Below, one piece after another: positions 54,045-64,000 of a DNA stretch of 64,000 nucleotides. A model generated the notes under the pieces. The model was not told the DNA's origin. It was given only the letters and a program-made list of their open reading frames with translations, and ran no database searches. The stretch's first letter is position 1; every line of letters starts with the position of its first letter. The DNA comes from Hermatobates lingyangjiaoensis (taxonomy: Eukaryota; Arthropoda; Insecta; Hemiptera; Hermatobatidae): assembly GCA_026182355.1 (NCBI GenBank), contig JAPFBL010000233.1, positions 806,001-870,000 on the forward strand, given 5' to 3'. The position numbers were made by a program, and so were the translations under genes.

Positions 54045-54905
54045 ATTCGACAAGTATAGCAGCTGATCCGTTAGTCTTGGATAAGCAATCAGTTTTTATA
54101 GCTTTGCTATTTTATTTATAGCTATTGCTCTTTGTCGTGATTAAAATTTCATTAATGTTTTTTTTATAAATTGTTAATTTTTTGTTCCATTTTTGGGCAA
54201 AATTTCATAGTATTTTAATTAGCCGTTTAGCGTCAAAAAATTTTTCTGAAAATAGATAATGTATTCTAACAGCTCTTTAAATAATGGCATTTTGAAAAAG
54301 ATTACATCAGCTTATTTTCCACATAAAGTTCTACTTTTAGGTATAGTTTAATTTTGATCAGTCAAACGGTTTGGCTTGTGTCGCTCTCACAATTTCTCAG
54401 ATTGAATTATAAGTCAAAAGTTTTACATTTTAACGAAAAAAAAATATTTATCGTAGTTTTAAAAATCTGAATATATTTTTTTTATTTATTACATTTGTAA
54501 CATCAAAGATGATGCAAAAATTTTAAAACTCTAGAGTAAGCAGTTTAGGAGAAATTTTTTTTTCTAAAAACATGGTTTTGGCCAAAAAGTGACTTCCCCG
54601 TCATGCATAATTCCTCCCAAACAACATGGGACCTATTTTTGTGTAAAATATAAACTTGATCCATCAAAGATTCTGGACCGTAGTGTGGCAACAAACCTTA
54701 CTAACATACTCACCCACCCACGCACCCACCCACGCACCCACCCACCCACGCACCCACCCACGCACCCACACACACAAACAGATCATCATCGAAAAAACTT
54801 TTAGAAAACCTCTTGTGGGACCTAAAAACATTTAATTCCGTCAAAATCTTGAGATTGAATTTTCACGATCACTATACTTTACTTATAGTAAAGTAAAAAG
54901 TGACT
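54045..54905 (+). repeat. Repeat family X, right part
   Basis: ATTCGACAAGTATAGCAG, TAGCCGTTTAGCGTC, GTCATGCATAATTCCTCCCA, AGATTCTGGACCGTAG, a CCCACCCACGCA-type minisatellite (54712-54772) and the end CACGATCACTATACTTTACT then TATAGTAAAGTA align in order with 59838-60660. No coding capacity. Confidence 0.75.
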
Positions 54906-54909
54906 GTAA

Positions 54910-56360
54910 AAGTGAGTTAAGATTTCCATTTATTAATTATTTATGTTGAATTGTGATCCAACATTGAAACGGTAAAGAAAGGTAGACATATAGGAAATAT
55001 ATTGATTCGATATGCAAAACAAAATTAAAAAATGGTATGTTATTAACTACATTATACCGAATTTCTCTGCTACAATGTTAATCCTCTTCAATAATAGAAA
55101 GTCTGTAATAAACATGATGTAGAATACTTCCATATAAAGATGCTTTCCTGCCAAAATTCTATGATTAAAACAAACATGGGTATCCCAACTCTGGGGTGGG
55201 CTGGTGTTAAATGCCATATCAATTGCCCAAGAGACATATTACTCTTCATAGTCGTCAACGCAGAACCTGCTGTGCATTTTAATAAAATATGCTTACGTTA
55301 ACAATTGCTGTCTTCTAATACGAAAATTAGATTTTAGTACGCAGTCCAAATTGCTGGGTTTCTACCTTTTCTTGATCTCCCCTTTTATTTACTCCTCTAA
55401 TACAGAGAAACCTTGAAAGGATTTAGACAATTTTTTTCTTTTAAAATTTTGGAATTTTTTTATATAAAAAATACATACTTATTTGTATATAAAATATATT
55501 CCATATGTTTATTCTGCTTATATTTATAAGCAATATATAATTATTAATAGCATACTTGATAATTAATAATAATATAATTATTAAGTAATAACGTATATTG
55601 TATACCCACATAAAAATTCTCCATATATTTAACTTTAGTATATTTTGACCTACTGAAAGTAGTAAATTTTTATTAATTACAAAATAATATATATCACAAA
55701 TTGAAATCAATTCTTAATGCAAGAGTAATTAATAAGTGTTATATTCTTACTCAGGAAGTAATGGATTTATTTGTATTCGAAAGTAATATTTCTCGAAGCA
55801 GTTTAAGCAGAAAGATGAAAATAACTTTTCCGTTGAAAGAAACAGGGGAAATCAGGAGGATTCCTTAAGGGACCACTGTACGTGAGAGCAATTTAACATT
55901 ATGGGGATCTTTTACACATGTCCAACAAAAACAGTCGGTTTTTTTTTATTTTAGGATCAGAAGTTTACGATTGCTTTTAAATTTCTTAACAGGACGAAAT
56001 ATTTAGTTTTGGAATAAATTGAACTAACAAAAAGGAAAATGATGTAATTGCTGTAAAAGGTAAAAAAAAATATGTATACATATATATTGATATATTTATA
56101 TGATATATATTTATGATATATTTGATGGTTTATAAGTCAAAATTGAGATTGATTGTCAATCTCTCAATTTTGAAATCTTCGAAAGGATTTTCTAAACTAT
56201 GCAAGTGAAAACTGTTTTATGTTAAATTGCATTAATTGTTCTTATAACAGGTATTTTAAGTAATCATGAGCATGTACTTTTCAAACTTCTGAATTTTTTT
56301 CTGTCATTTATATATTGATTTCTATTTGATATTTTTACTACAAAATATAATTAAAACGCA
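54910..56360. other. AT-rich stretch, nothing supported
   Basis: Extremely AT-rich at 55440-55700. The frames are low-complexity. A small palindrome CAAAATTGAGATTGATTGTC / AATCTCTCAATTTTG lies at 56139-56171. Confidence 0.4.
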
Positions 56361-56364
56361 TAAA

Positions 56365-56525
56365 CGTCAAAACCCCGGTAAGAAATGAGAAAAATAACTA
56401 AAATCTTTCAACCAAAACAAGTAGTTTTCACTAGAGTCCAAACTGATACTGACACTTGTTTTGGTCGAAAGATCTTAGTAGTTTTTCTGATTTCGATTTC
56501 ACGTGTTCGTTGGAAAATCTTAATA
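56365..56525. mobile_element. Diverged PLE family A palindrome
   Basis: AAATCTTTCAACCAAAACAA / GTAGTTTTCACTAGAGTC faces ACACTTGTTTTGGTCGAAAG / ATCTTAGTAG. Stem II and CUGACGA have decayed; GAAAGATCTTAG is kept. Confidence 0.5.
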
Positions 56526-56644
56526 TATCTACACATGCATTATTCATTGTGTAACTCTGATGAGAACCATTCATTTCTTCAAAAGATCTTTGACTAATTC
56601 CTGAATTTCTTATTGTGATTTAGATCTCTCTATTTGTTTTCCTT

Positions 56645-56813
56645 ATATATATATATATATATATATATAACAGTTCAAAATTGATGATAGGTAGCACACA
56701 AAGTAAAGAAACACACTTACAAAATCAAATTTTCGGGCAATCCGTCTTCAGGAGAAAAGAGAAAGAGAGACCAAGCACGTTGTAGACGCAACGGCTAGTA
56801 ACCGACACCTAGC

Positions 56814-56850
<37 letters not shown>
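56645..56850 (-). mobile_element. PLE family B solo end between (TA)n tracts
   Basis: (TA)n 56645-56669 and 56816-56850 flank AACAGTTCAAAATTGATGAT, TTTTCGGGCAATCCGTCTTC and AACGGCTAGTAACC. The minus-strand motif boxes are intact. Confidence 0.68.
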
Positions 56851-56856
<6 letters not shown>

Positions 56857-57170
56857 ATTTCACATAAACACGTGAAACAACAATCAATGATCAAACCACA
56901 ATAAGAAATGGGAAAACAAGACTAAGATCTTTCAACCGTAACAAGCGGTCCTCGTCAGAGTCAAAAACCCAACTGAACACTAGATGCAGAAAACATCTGG
57001 TGAGGAGTTGAGAAGAGTGGGAGGGAAGAGTGGTATTTTAAAAGGGTGAAAGCACAGGAAAGGACTAATGTCCAGAAAGGGATGTTTGGGGAAACAAAGG
57101 AGTACAGTAAGAAAAAGTAAAAAACTATCCGCTAGCTGTCAACCCTCTTTGACACAGTAGTGCCTTATTC

Positions 57171-57377
57171 TTGCATATAAAAAATGAAAATCATCATATT
57201 GATTGGACAGGAGCTAAATTTATTACCTATGAAAAATCAATGTTGTTAAGAAATATTATTGAATCGTCTCTAATTAAATTTAATAGATCTAATATTATAA
57301 ACATTAGTAACGGTCTCTTCAAACTTGATACTTTCGTCACGAGGGCAATAGCCTCTTCAAAGAGGGTTGACAGCTAG
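57171..57377 (+). pseudogene. Penelope-like endonuclease-domain C-terminus
   Basis: The frame reads KNENHHIDWTGAKFITYEKS, LLRNIIESSLIKFNRSNIIN, then LFKLDT and a stop at 57375. The H-x-I-D-W-x-x-A-K-x-I/L-x-x-E-x-x-x-x-R-x-x-x-E-S-x-x-I pattern is the conserved segment that closes the GIY-YIG endonuclease of PLE proteins. Only about 65 of the usual several hundred residues are present; the reverse transcriptase and the GIY-YIG core are missing. The stop is followed by the family A 3' end, which identifies family A as a Penelope-like element. Confidence 0.78.
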
Positions 57378-57545
57378 CGGATAGTTTTTTACTTTTTCTT
57401 ACTGTACTCCTTTGTTTCCCCAAACATCCCTTTCTGGACTTAGTCCTTTCCTGTGCTTTCACCCTTTTAAAATACCACTCTTCCCTCCCACTCTTCTCAA
57501 CTCCTCACCAGATGTTTTCTGCATCTAGTGTTCAGTTGGGTTTTT

Positions 57546-57588
57546 GACTCTGACGAGGACCGCTTGTTACGGTTGAAAGATCTTAGTC
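57546..57588 (+). ncRNA. Hammerhead-like motif in a PLE 3' end, family A
   Basis: Stem I GACU/AGUC (57546-57549, 57585-57588), core CUGACGA (57550-57556), extra G (57557), stem II GACCG/CGGUU with loop CUUGUUA, GAA (57575-57577), palindromic AGAUCU, U (57584). It lies about 170 nt after the PLE stop codon. The extra base is G here and A at 10152. Confidence 0.58.
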
Positions 57589-57621
57589 TTGTTTTCCCAT
57601 TTCTTATTGTGGTTTGATCAT

Positions 57622-57657
<36 letters not shown>

Positions 57658-57659
57658 TA

Positions 57660-58655
57660 TTCAACAATTATTTTTTCAATAATTCCTCTATTTAAAAAAA
57701 GTTATTTACTTCTATGTATTATAATATTTCTTTAATAACTGAGTAATTCTTTATTGGTTCAATTAACAACCTTTGAGATAGATTACTGCAAAATAAAATG
57801 TAGTTATGGTATGTTTATATATTTTTTTTGGAACTCAAAATTAATATAATATCCTTCCACTTAGAATAACAAGCAACTTTCTATACAAATATCCGATGTC
57901 AGTATTTTAAATATTTACAAATCTGGAGCTTTATTTTAATTAAACGAATTATTTATTCATTCTAATGTTGCTTGTGTTTGTAATATTTTATTTCCATATT
58001 TTGTCAACTATAACGGAAATTCAATTTAATTTTGCCACAATCTAGCAAATGGCTGCAGGTGAAACGTAACAGTTGTATTTCTTAATGTGATATTTTTTTC
58101 TCTTCCAATATCAAAATTCATGACATATAGATCATTAGATATTCTTATTAACACAATCTTTAATATAGAATTTAAGGTTTATAGAATCACGAAAAGAGAA
58201 GGTCAATAAATTACTAGCTTGTTCAACATAGAGTATGTAATGTACCTTTTCTATGTTTCAATATGACTCAGAAAAACAGTATTCTTTAACAAAACAAAAA
58301 CTATATTCCTGTTGAATATCATTAAGATTCTTCAAATGAATCGACTTGCAGAGTTCAACCTTTAGAACAACTATCCAGCCTAGTAAAATAGGATTCAAGG
58401 ACCTCAGTATTTGTAAATTCAACAAAACCATAAAGTATTTTTTTTTCATAATCCTAATACTTTAGACAAGCAGCTAACTTACCTAAACATGTTTAGAAAA
58501 AAAAAACATATTTTAAACCCATTGCTAACAAAAATATAAAGTACGTTACTAAAAATCCTCTAATTTTATTACAAACTAATAACTATATACTTAATACGAT
58601 TCAAACTGCGTTTTTTGAGGAATTAGTCCAAAGAATGAACTTCTGATTATAATTT
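57660..58655. other. AT-rich stretch, nothing supported
   Basis: No gene or known repeat recognised; a 63-residue minus frame at 58258-58449 is unassigned. Confidence 0.4.
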
Positions 58656-58659
58656 ATAT

Positions 58660-58860
58660 TATTAATATGGCAAACCGTCATACCTCGTACGATGATGGAG
58701 TCGTTGGAGCGCTTTCGGACGTTGTCCATCTTCAATTGCAACTAACTCGAGTTAGTTAGTTGCCATTGAAGATGGACAACGTCTGAAAGCGCTCCAACGA
58801 ATCCAAAAACATGGTACGAGGTATGACAGTTTGCCATATTAATAATATAAATTATACTAA
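58660..58860. mobile_element. PLE family G palindrome
   Basis: Inverted arms of about 90 nt, ATATTAATATGGCAAACCGT / CATACCTCGTAC outside and the motif inside, meet at AACTAACTCGAGTTAGTT (58740-58757). Confidence 0.65.
58762..58800 (+). ncRNA. Hammerhead-like motif, family G
   Basis: Core UUGAAGA (58766-58772; C3 is U), one extra U, stem II GGAC/GUCU with loop AAC (perfect GGAC/GUCC in the left arm), GAA, palindromic AGCGCU, then C. Stem I is poor on this arm; in the left arm GUUG/CAAC can pair after a short gap. Confidence 0.38.
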
Positions 58861-58889
58861 CCTCACAGGTAATAATATTCATGTATTCT

Positions 58890-60715
58890 GATTATAAGCC
58901 GACGTTTCGTCAAAAATTGTTTGGCATTTTCAAGGCTTTTTTTGAAGGAAAACTACTTAAGTTAGATGCATTTATCTAACTTAGGTAGTTTTTGTTAAAA
59001 AAAAATCTGGAGTGGCCTACACTCTACTTTACTATAAGTAATTTAATGTCAAATTTCTTGAGTATATAAAACATAACGTCTCATTTAAGCATAACGTAAA
59101 CATCTAAATGGGATTTAATTATTAGCCTTTCTTTCCTGAGGTAGTACAGATAGTGCTTAAAGGACATATCAATTTATAAGCTTATTTTTGTATATCACAA
59201 ATAATTTATTATTTGCAAATAATTTCATTAGTATAACTACAGCAGTAATAACATTTTTGAAAAACCAAAGTGAACATTTCTTCAAACGATTTATTCTCCT
59301 ACAAGAGAATGGCTTTCGTTCAAACAGCCAGTGGATTTCTTACATCGTTTACTTGACATCCTTCTACATTGAATATTAAAGTAAAATTTTAAACTTTAAA
59401 ACAGGAAAATACCCTTTTTTTCTCTGAAAAACATCTTGAACAGCGAAGAAAATGTTATTTTAAGGTGCTTTGTTAATTAAAGATGTACGATAATTACATT
59501 TATTAATCTCTAAACGAAAGATTCCAATTATGAATTATCATTTACATTTTTGATCTTTTATAGAATTATTATACTGGGAATTTTAATCTTTAAAATAATA
59601 ATAATAATAATAAGCTTCTTAGTATTTAATAAGATCATTTTCCTTCCCCTTTGTCAAATAACATATATACGAATTTTTTTTTAATCAGTGTTATCATTTA
59701 CCTGCACAATATTATTCCTCGTACATCTCTTATAAGTCAATAATATATTTTCATTTTTCCATTAGAAACATCAATTTCATCTCAGTGGATTCGCTCAAAA
59801 AATTTCTAAGTCAATGTAAACAATGTAAAAAAATACAAAAAATTCGACAAGTATAGCAGGTGATCTCTTAGTCTAGGATAAACAAAGAGTTTTTATATCG
59901 TTATTGCTCTTTCCCGTAATTGAAACTTCATGATTTTTTTTTTATGAATTGCTAATTATTTGTTCCATTTTTGGTAAAATTTTCATTATTTTTTAACAAG
60001 CCGTTTAGCGTCAAAAAAAATTTTCTGAAAACACATATCGTACTGTAACGCCCCTTTAGCGAATTTAATTTTAGAAAAAAATATCTCAACTCATTCTCCA
60101 TATAATGTTCTATTTGTAGGCATAGTTTCATTCTTGTCCGTCAAACAGTATGGCTTGTATCGCTCTCACAAGGTTTGAGATTGAATTATAAGTCAAAATT
60201 TTTACATTTTATTGAAAAAAAAATATTTCCTGTTGTTTTAAAATTCTGAATATATTTTTCGTTTGTTGCGTTTGAAACCTCAAAGATAATGTCAAAATTT
60301 CAAAACTCTAGGGTTATCAGTTTAGGAGAAATAAATGTTTTAAAAAAAACGGTTTTTGGCAAAAAAAGTGACTTTCCCATCATGCATAATTCTTCCCAAA
60401 CAATAGGGATCTTCGTCTTTATGAGGCCCATTTTTGTGTAAAATATCAACTTGATCCATCAAAGATTCTGGACCGTAGCGTGGTAACAAGCAATGCTAAC
60501 ACACTCACCCACCCACCCACGCACCCACCCACCCACACACACACAGACATCATCGTAAAAACGTCATAAAACGACTTCTGGTACCTGAAAACATGTAATT
60601 CCGTCAAAATCTCGAGATCGAATTTTTTCACGATCACTATACTTTACTTATAGTAAAGTAAAAAAAGCCTTCAAATGCCAAAAACGTTTTGGCGAAACGT
60701 CGACTTATAATCAGA
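58890..60715. mobile_element. Foldback composite: repeat X between inverted family F ends
   Basis: Left end (58893-58947) and right end (60660-60712) are inverted copies of the family F motif region (GATTATAAGCCGACGTTTCG / TCAAAAATTG...). Just inside lie the inverted pair CTTTACTATAAGTA (59027-59040) and TACTTATAGTAAAG (60644-60657). The 1.6-kb interior is non-coding, includes a CCCACCCACGCA-type minisatellite (60505-60545), and has partial relatives at 20610-21330 and 54045-54905. It looks like one mobile unit rather than chance neighbours. Confidence 0.6.
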
Positions 60716-60719
60716 AGTT

Positions 60720-61055
60720 CATTCTTCAGACCAAATCTTCAAAAATCTCAGTTTAAACTGTAAGAATAAGTGGTCGAGAAGCTATATTAATATATAATTC
60801 ATACTTCTTTATAATTCAATTACTATTTATTATCATAGAATTGCTGTGATAGAGCAGAGCAAAGTCTGAAGTTCGTGTTCAAGGGAAGCATGCAACCACC
60901 TGTATCGTACTAATTAATAAGTCGCTTAGTATTGGTAGTAGTTTTAAAAATCTGTAAACTTATTTCAAATATAATTTAAATCTATAAATATTAATTTTTC
61001 AGGAGGTTCCAATGAATGATTTGACAAGACATCAGTTTATTTTTCTATGCCCACA
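60720..61055. other. AT-rich stretch
   Basis: Nothing recognised. Confidence 0.4.
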
Positions 61056-61059
61056 CTTA

Positions 61060-61285
61060 TAGGGTATCAGATTTTAGTGCTAGATAGGGGTGGAAAGTGT
61101 GGCTCATTTATTATTTGGTACCCATTTTAATTATGTGCAAGCCAGATTACCGCGTTGATTCTATATTGGAGTCTTATTTTCTGCCGAACTCAAATATTAA
61201 GTGTAGAGATTTGTAACAAGTACCTGATGTCGTACGGGCTCGAGATCGACGGTTTGACGTCCTAGGCAAGACACGACGTTCTAAG
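61060..61285 (-). repeat. SINE 3' part, tail type 2, minus strand
   Basis: GTGTGGCTCATTTATTATTT (inverse type 2 tail), ATTGGAGTCTTATTTTCTGC, AGTACCTGATGTCGTACGGG and CGACGGTTTGACGTCC. The tRNA-like head is missing. Confidence 0.65.
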
Positions 61286-61289
61286 ACTT

Positions 61290-61580
61290 TTTTAATCATT
61301 TGTAATTACCACACAATATATTCTTGATACTTCATGATTGATCTATCTTAGTCTTTAAAATAAAGTTCTAATATAATTTAAAACAAAAATTAAATTTGAT
61401 GTTCAAATATAATTTACAACAAAAAATGAAATTAATAGAAAAAAAAAATACTTTCATTACAGTATACATATATAGAACAATATAGATTGCTAAAAAAAAA
61501 GAAATCAACTTGAAACTACAAGAGAAGAAAATAAGTTAATGAATTTTATAAAAAAAGAGCATATACCATATTTTTATCTA
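61290..61580. other. AT-rich stretch
   Basis: Nothing recognised apart from poly(A) runs. Confidence 0.4.
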
Positions 61581-61581
61581 C

Positions 61582-61918
61582 ACATACCTATTTTTTTTTT
61601 TCAAACTGATCCCCTAGCGGGGATAACGTCAGCCGTTTACCGGCTTTTTGTTTGATCGGTGATTCTACAGATTCTACATTGAGGAATTCTACATTTTGCC
61701 TAACTGAAGTGCATTTCGAGTAGGGATCTTTAACTAGTACTTGACATCGTACAGGCTCGAGACCGACGGCTTAACGTCCTCTCCGATGGACGACGCACTT
61801 AGATTTATTCACCTCCCGCGTGAATAAATTGAGGGCCTGGTGGGGAGCGAACCCCGGACTATCAGCCCAGAGGCGAGTATGTTAACCTCTGAGCTAATCT
61901 AGCCCCCATAGATACCTA
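61582..61918 (-). repeat. Full-length SINE, tail type 3, with short target duplication
   Basis: Flanked by ATACCTAT (61584 and 61912 regions). On plus: poly(T), GATCCCCTAGCGGGGATAAC, CGTTTACCGGCTTTTTGTTT, GTAGGGATCTTTAACTAG, GTCCTCTCCGATGGACGAC, then the inverse head with GCGAACCCCGGACTATC. It is one of the two best type 3 copies. Confidence 0.85.
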
Positions 61919-61924
61919 TAAAAA

Positions 61925-62570
61925 TTATAGTTTATGAAATTTAAATAAACATCAAATTAATGTAATATTTTTAAGAATTAGTATTAATTTAGGAAAATAT
62001 TTAAATATGTCACTAGCAGCATAACTCCAGAATCTTGCACTTCTTTTACCAAATACAGTTAGAGTAGTAGTATTAAGTAGTATTTCTACTTAATACTAAA
62101 TCTATATCATTATAAAGGCTAAACAAAACAACCCTGATAAAAAATATGAAAGTTTTAACATTTTTTTTGCATATAATGTTTATTGTTCTTTAGTTTGATC
62201 ATAACAGTTTAAAAAAAGCAAATATTGGTTGGTGTTATATCAGAACCTTGCGTGATTACATGCAACTCTTGCCAATCTCAATCCAATTACGATAGGAATA
62301 GGAACGTATTGGTGTCAATGAGACAGGTTGTGTGCAGAAATTGTGCTACCGTATTGAACATGTTCGATAAATTAACCTTATATACGATATCAAAATATAT
62401 TGATCCTTTATCTGTAATGGTAAATGTTTAGAATAATCTCCTCAATTTAACTATAACATCAAAGTCGTTGACAATTAGTTTTGGTTCTATTTAAATCCGG
62501 TTAACGTGTAGATGTATCATCAAACTTGTTGATAAAGTATTATCAAGTTTCTAATTACCAAAATGTGGAA
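61925..62570. other. AT-rich stretch beyond the LINE relic
   Basis: On the minus strand this is downstream of the RNase H relic and may include its 3' end. A plus-strand frame at 62225-62431 (several Cys) is not recognised. Confidence 0.3.
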
Positions 62571-62574
62571 GTAA

Positions 62575-63790
62575 CCATTTTATCAATTACAATACAATTG
62601 TTAGCTCCAACAGTAGTCAACCAATCAGCTTCTTCATTCCCTCGAACTCCTTTATGAAAATGAAATATTTTTATTGGATAGATTCTGAATGGAGGTCAGA
62701 TATTTCACGCTAATTTTAAATAAAAAACAACAAATTTCAAAGATCTCAATGCAGTCTTTAAATATTTATGTCAGAATCTATAATTTAGTCTTTAATAGTC
62801 ATTCCAGTATATCTATTAATTTTTGAACATCAGTATAGCAGACAAGAATTCCTTCCTTGGGATCAAGAAGCATTCAATCTAAGCGATTTTTGAAGTCACT
62901 TTGAAGTCGCAAATGTTTACGGTGAGGCCATAATTTTTTTTTTTTTTTTTGATGGGCACTGTATCAGGTAAAGCATTATTTGGTTCTGTTATTTTTTTAA
63001 ACAGTTTGCCACTTGTAGAGACATTTTTCATTTCTCATCACTCTCAGTAGATTACACATTACACATTGGATTACCTCTCTCTTGACAAAAACATCTAGGG
63101 GGAGTCTTTATAACTTTTTCAAACTGGATAAAGGACATCTGATAATTATTCCCGTTATTATCAGACATGCTTATCTTTGTAATTTATTTGAATAATTTGG
63201 GTATGCTTTTCATAAAACTTGGATACGACACTTCCGATACATATTCCAGCAGTCTTATTTCAGGAGTGTTGAACCAAAGTGTAAATTTGGGGTAAAGCTC
63301 AAACTGCTTTTGTGAACTTCTTGTATATCTTACTTGACTTTCCCAGTTTAGTCTTTCATCTAACAATATTCCAATGTATTTTCATATTTACAAAAGTTCT
63401 CAGGTATTTGACAGTTGTTAGTTTAGTATTTTTGATAGAGTGGTCTTACACACCTACTTTTTTTCCTCTTGAGAAGGTTGTAAGAAACATTTTAGCTGAA
63501 TTTATATCCAGCCCTTTCTCCTTTACTCATCTTCAACAAATTTGACATCATTCTGCGTAAGATCAAAGACAGTACCATCATGCATCCCTCATGTTATATT
63601 AAGAAGGTCAACGCACACCCTTGGGTATCGGATTAATGATAATTTATAATATCCAGCAGGTCATTCACAAATAATAACCACAGTAAAGGAGATAGTATAC
63701 CTCCCTGAAAACAGCATTCATAGAAACAATTTCAGTTTCTATACTTATACTAAATATTTTTTGCGCTAACATTATTTTAATGCATGCTAT
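62575..63790 (-). pseudogene. Non-LTR retrotransposon relic: reverse transcriptase plus RNase H
   Basis: Minus strand, decayed with many stops and frameshifts. In order: CFQGGILSPLLWLLFVNDLL (the PQG-x-x-LSP...NDLL block of reverse transcriptase, 63716-63655); a damaged catalytic box (GCA then frameshifted DDL, near 63620); KYIGILLDERLNWESQVRYT (the YLG-x-x-LD thumb-side block, near 63380-63310); LVCYTDVQKL (first RNase H aspartate, YTDGSK type, near 62845); VRGNEEADWLTTVGANN (RNase H GN-x-x-AD block, near 62645-62600). RT followed by RNase H fits an I/LOA/R1-like clade. It ends at 63790 against another PLE-like end. The missing start lies beyond a breakpoint, not simply outside the window. 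Confidence 0.8.
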
Positions 63791-63839
63791 AGTTTCTTGA
63801 TTAATATATACATATATACTGATAAAAGTATCGATCGTG

Positions 63840-63900
63840 AAATAGAAACAGAAATAAGTTTATCAGGACTCGGCCACTTCTTCCGGTTCTAAATTAAACT
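63840..63900 (-). mobile_element. PLE-like solo end bordering the LINE relic
   Basis: AAGTTTATCAGGACTCGGCC then ACTTCTTCCGGTTC resembles the palindrome at 10258-10375. Its position marks the border of the LINE relic. Confidence 0.4.
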
Positions 63901-64000
63901 CTCATCCCAAATCTCTACGGTTTTTATTTAAAACTTAGAGTATGGAATCTCTAATGTAATACTGTTTTTCTGTTTCAAAATTGTATATTCTTCTGTAAGT

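Larger units (their letters stand above)
56850..57655 (+). mobile_element. PLE family A copy: endonuclease end between inverted 3' UTRs
   Basis: The right part is a continuous 5'-truncated PLE: coding end (57171-57377), about 160 nt of 3' untranslated region (TTCTTACTGTACTCCTTTG, CCCTTTTAAAATACC), hammerhead-like motif (57546-57588), tail, (TA)n 57625-57655. The left arm (56853-57160) is the same 3' region inverted, over about 300 nt. The arms are near identical, suggesting a single recent event. Confidence 0.8.

Noticed and set aside
54712..54772. CCCACCCACGCA repeats as a telomere-like tract
   Set aside because: The unit is not a known telomere repeat, and the same tract occurs inside the second copy of repeat X at 60505.

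Overview
This window looks like non-coding, repeat-rich animal DNA, most likely from an arthropod or another invertebrate. It is AT-rich, has intron-like spacing, and carries tRNA-derived SINEs with A and B boxes, mariner/Tc1/pogo-type transposons, a non-LTR retrotransposon relic with an RNase H domain, and many Penelope-like retroelement (PLE) pieces. I cannot name the species. There is no complete host gene. Host coding signal is limited to one convincing internal exon (180-360, minus strand) and three weaker exon candidates (1886-2319 minus; 25700-25941 plus; 52349-52519 plus).

Layout. 0-7 kb: two minus-strand exon candidates, a PLE reverse-transcriptase scrap, a head-to-head SINE pair and a cluster of PLE ends embedded in (TA)n. 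7-12 kb: an 86-bp minisatellite, a mariner deletion derivative with intact ends, a PLE palindrome and a GC-rich island. 12-24 kb: mostly featureless AT-rich DNA with SINEs, a PLE 5' end at 16.9-17.5 kb and a fragment of a 1.6-kb repeat. 24-35 kb: dense PLE ends, long GT and TA tracts, and a pogo/Tigger-like deletion derivative. 36-47 kb: SINEs, 258-bp and 83-bp tandem duplications, and more PLE palindromes. 47-58 kb: a Tc1/mariner-like deletion derivative, a PLE N-terminal inverted pair, and a PLE endonuclease-end copy flanked by its own inverted 3' UTR. 58-64 kb: a large foldback composite, SINEs and the LINE relic.

The main observation is a small RNA motif repeated in unrelated-looking sequence families along the whole window. 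It reads [stem I 5' half]-YUGANRA-N-[stem II hairpin]-GAA-[palindrome A...U]-U/C-[stem I 3' half]. This is the layout of a minimal type I hammerhead ribozyme whose helix III is self-complementary and has no loop. Stem II differs completely between families but stays paired, stem I pairs in most families, and the base at the cleavage position is always U or C. In at least three places the motif is joined to PLE protein fragments (1.4-1.7 kb, 5.0-5.2 kb, 57.2-57.6 kb). PLEs are known to carry hammerhead motifs, so the assignment fits established knowledge. The constant extra nucleotide before stem II, a U-A replacement of the core C3-G8 pair in one family, the loopless helix III and the frequent head-to-head arrangement next to (TA)n are features worth checking.
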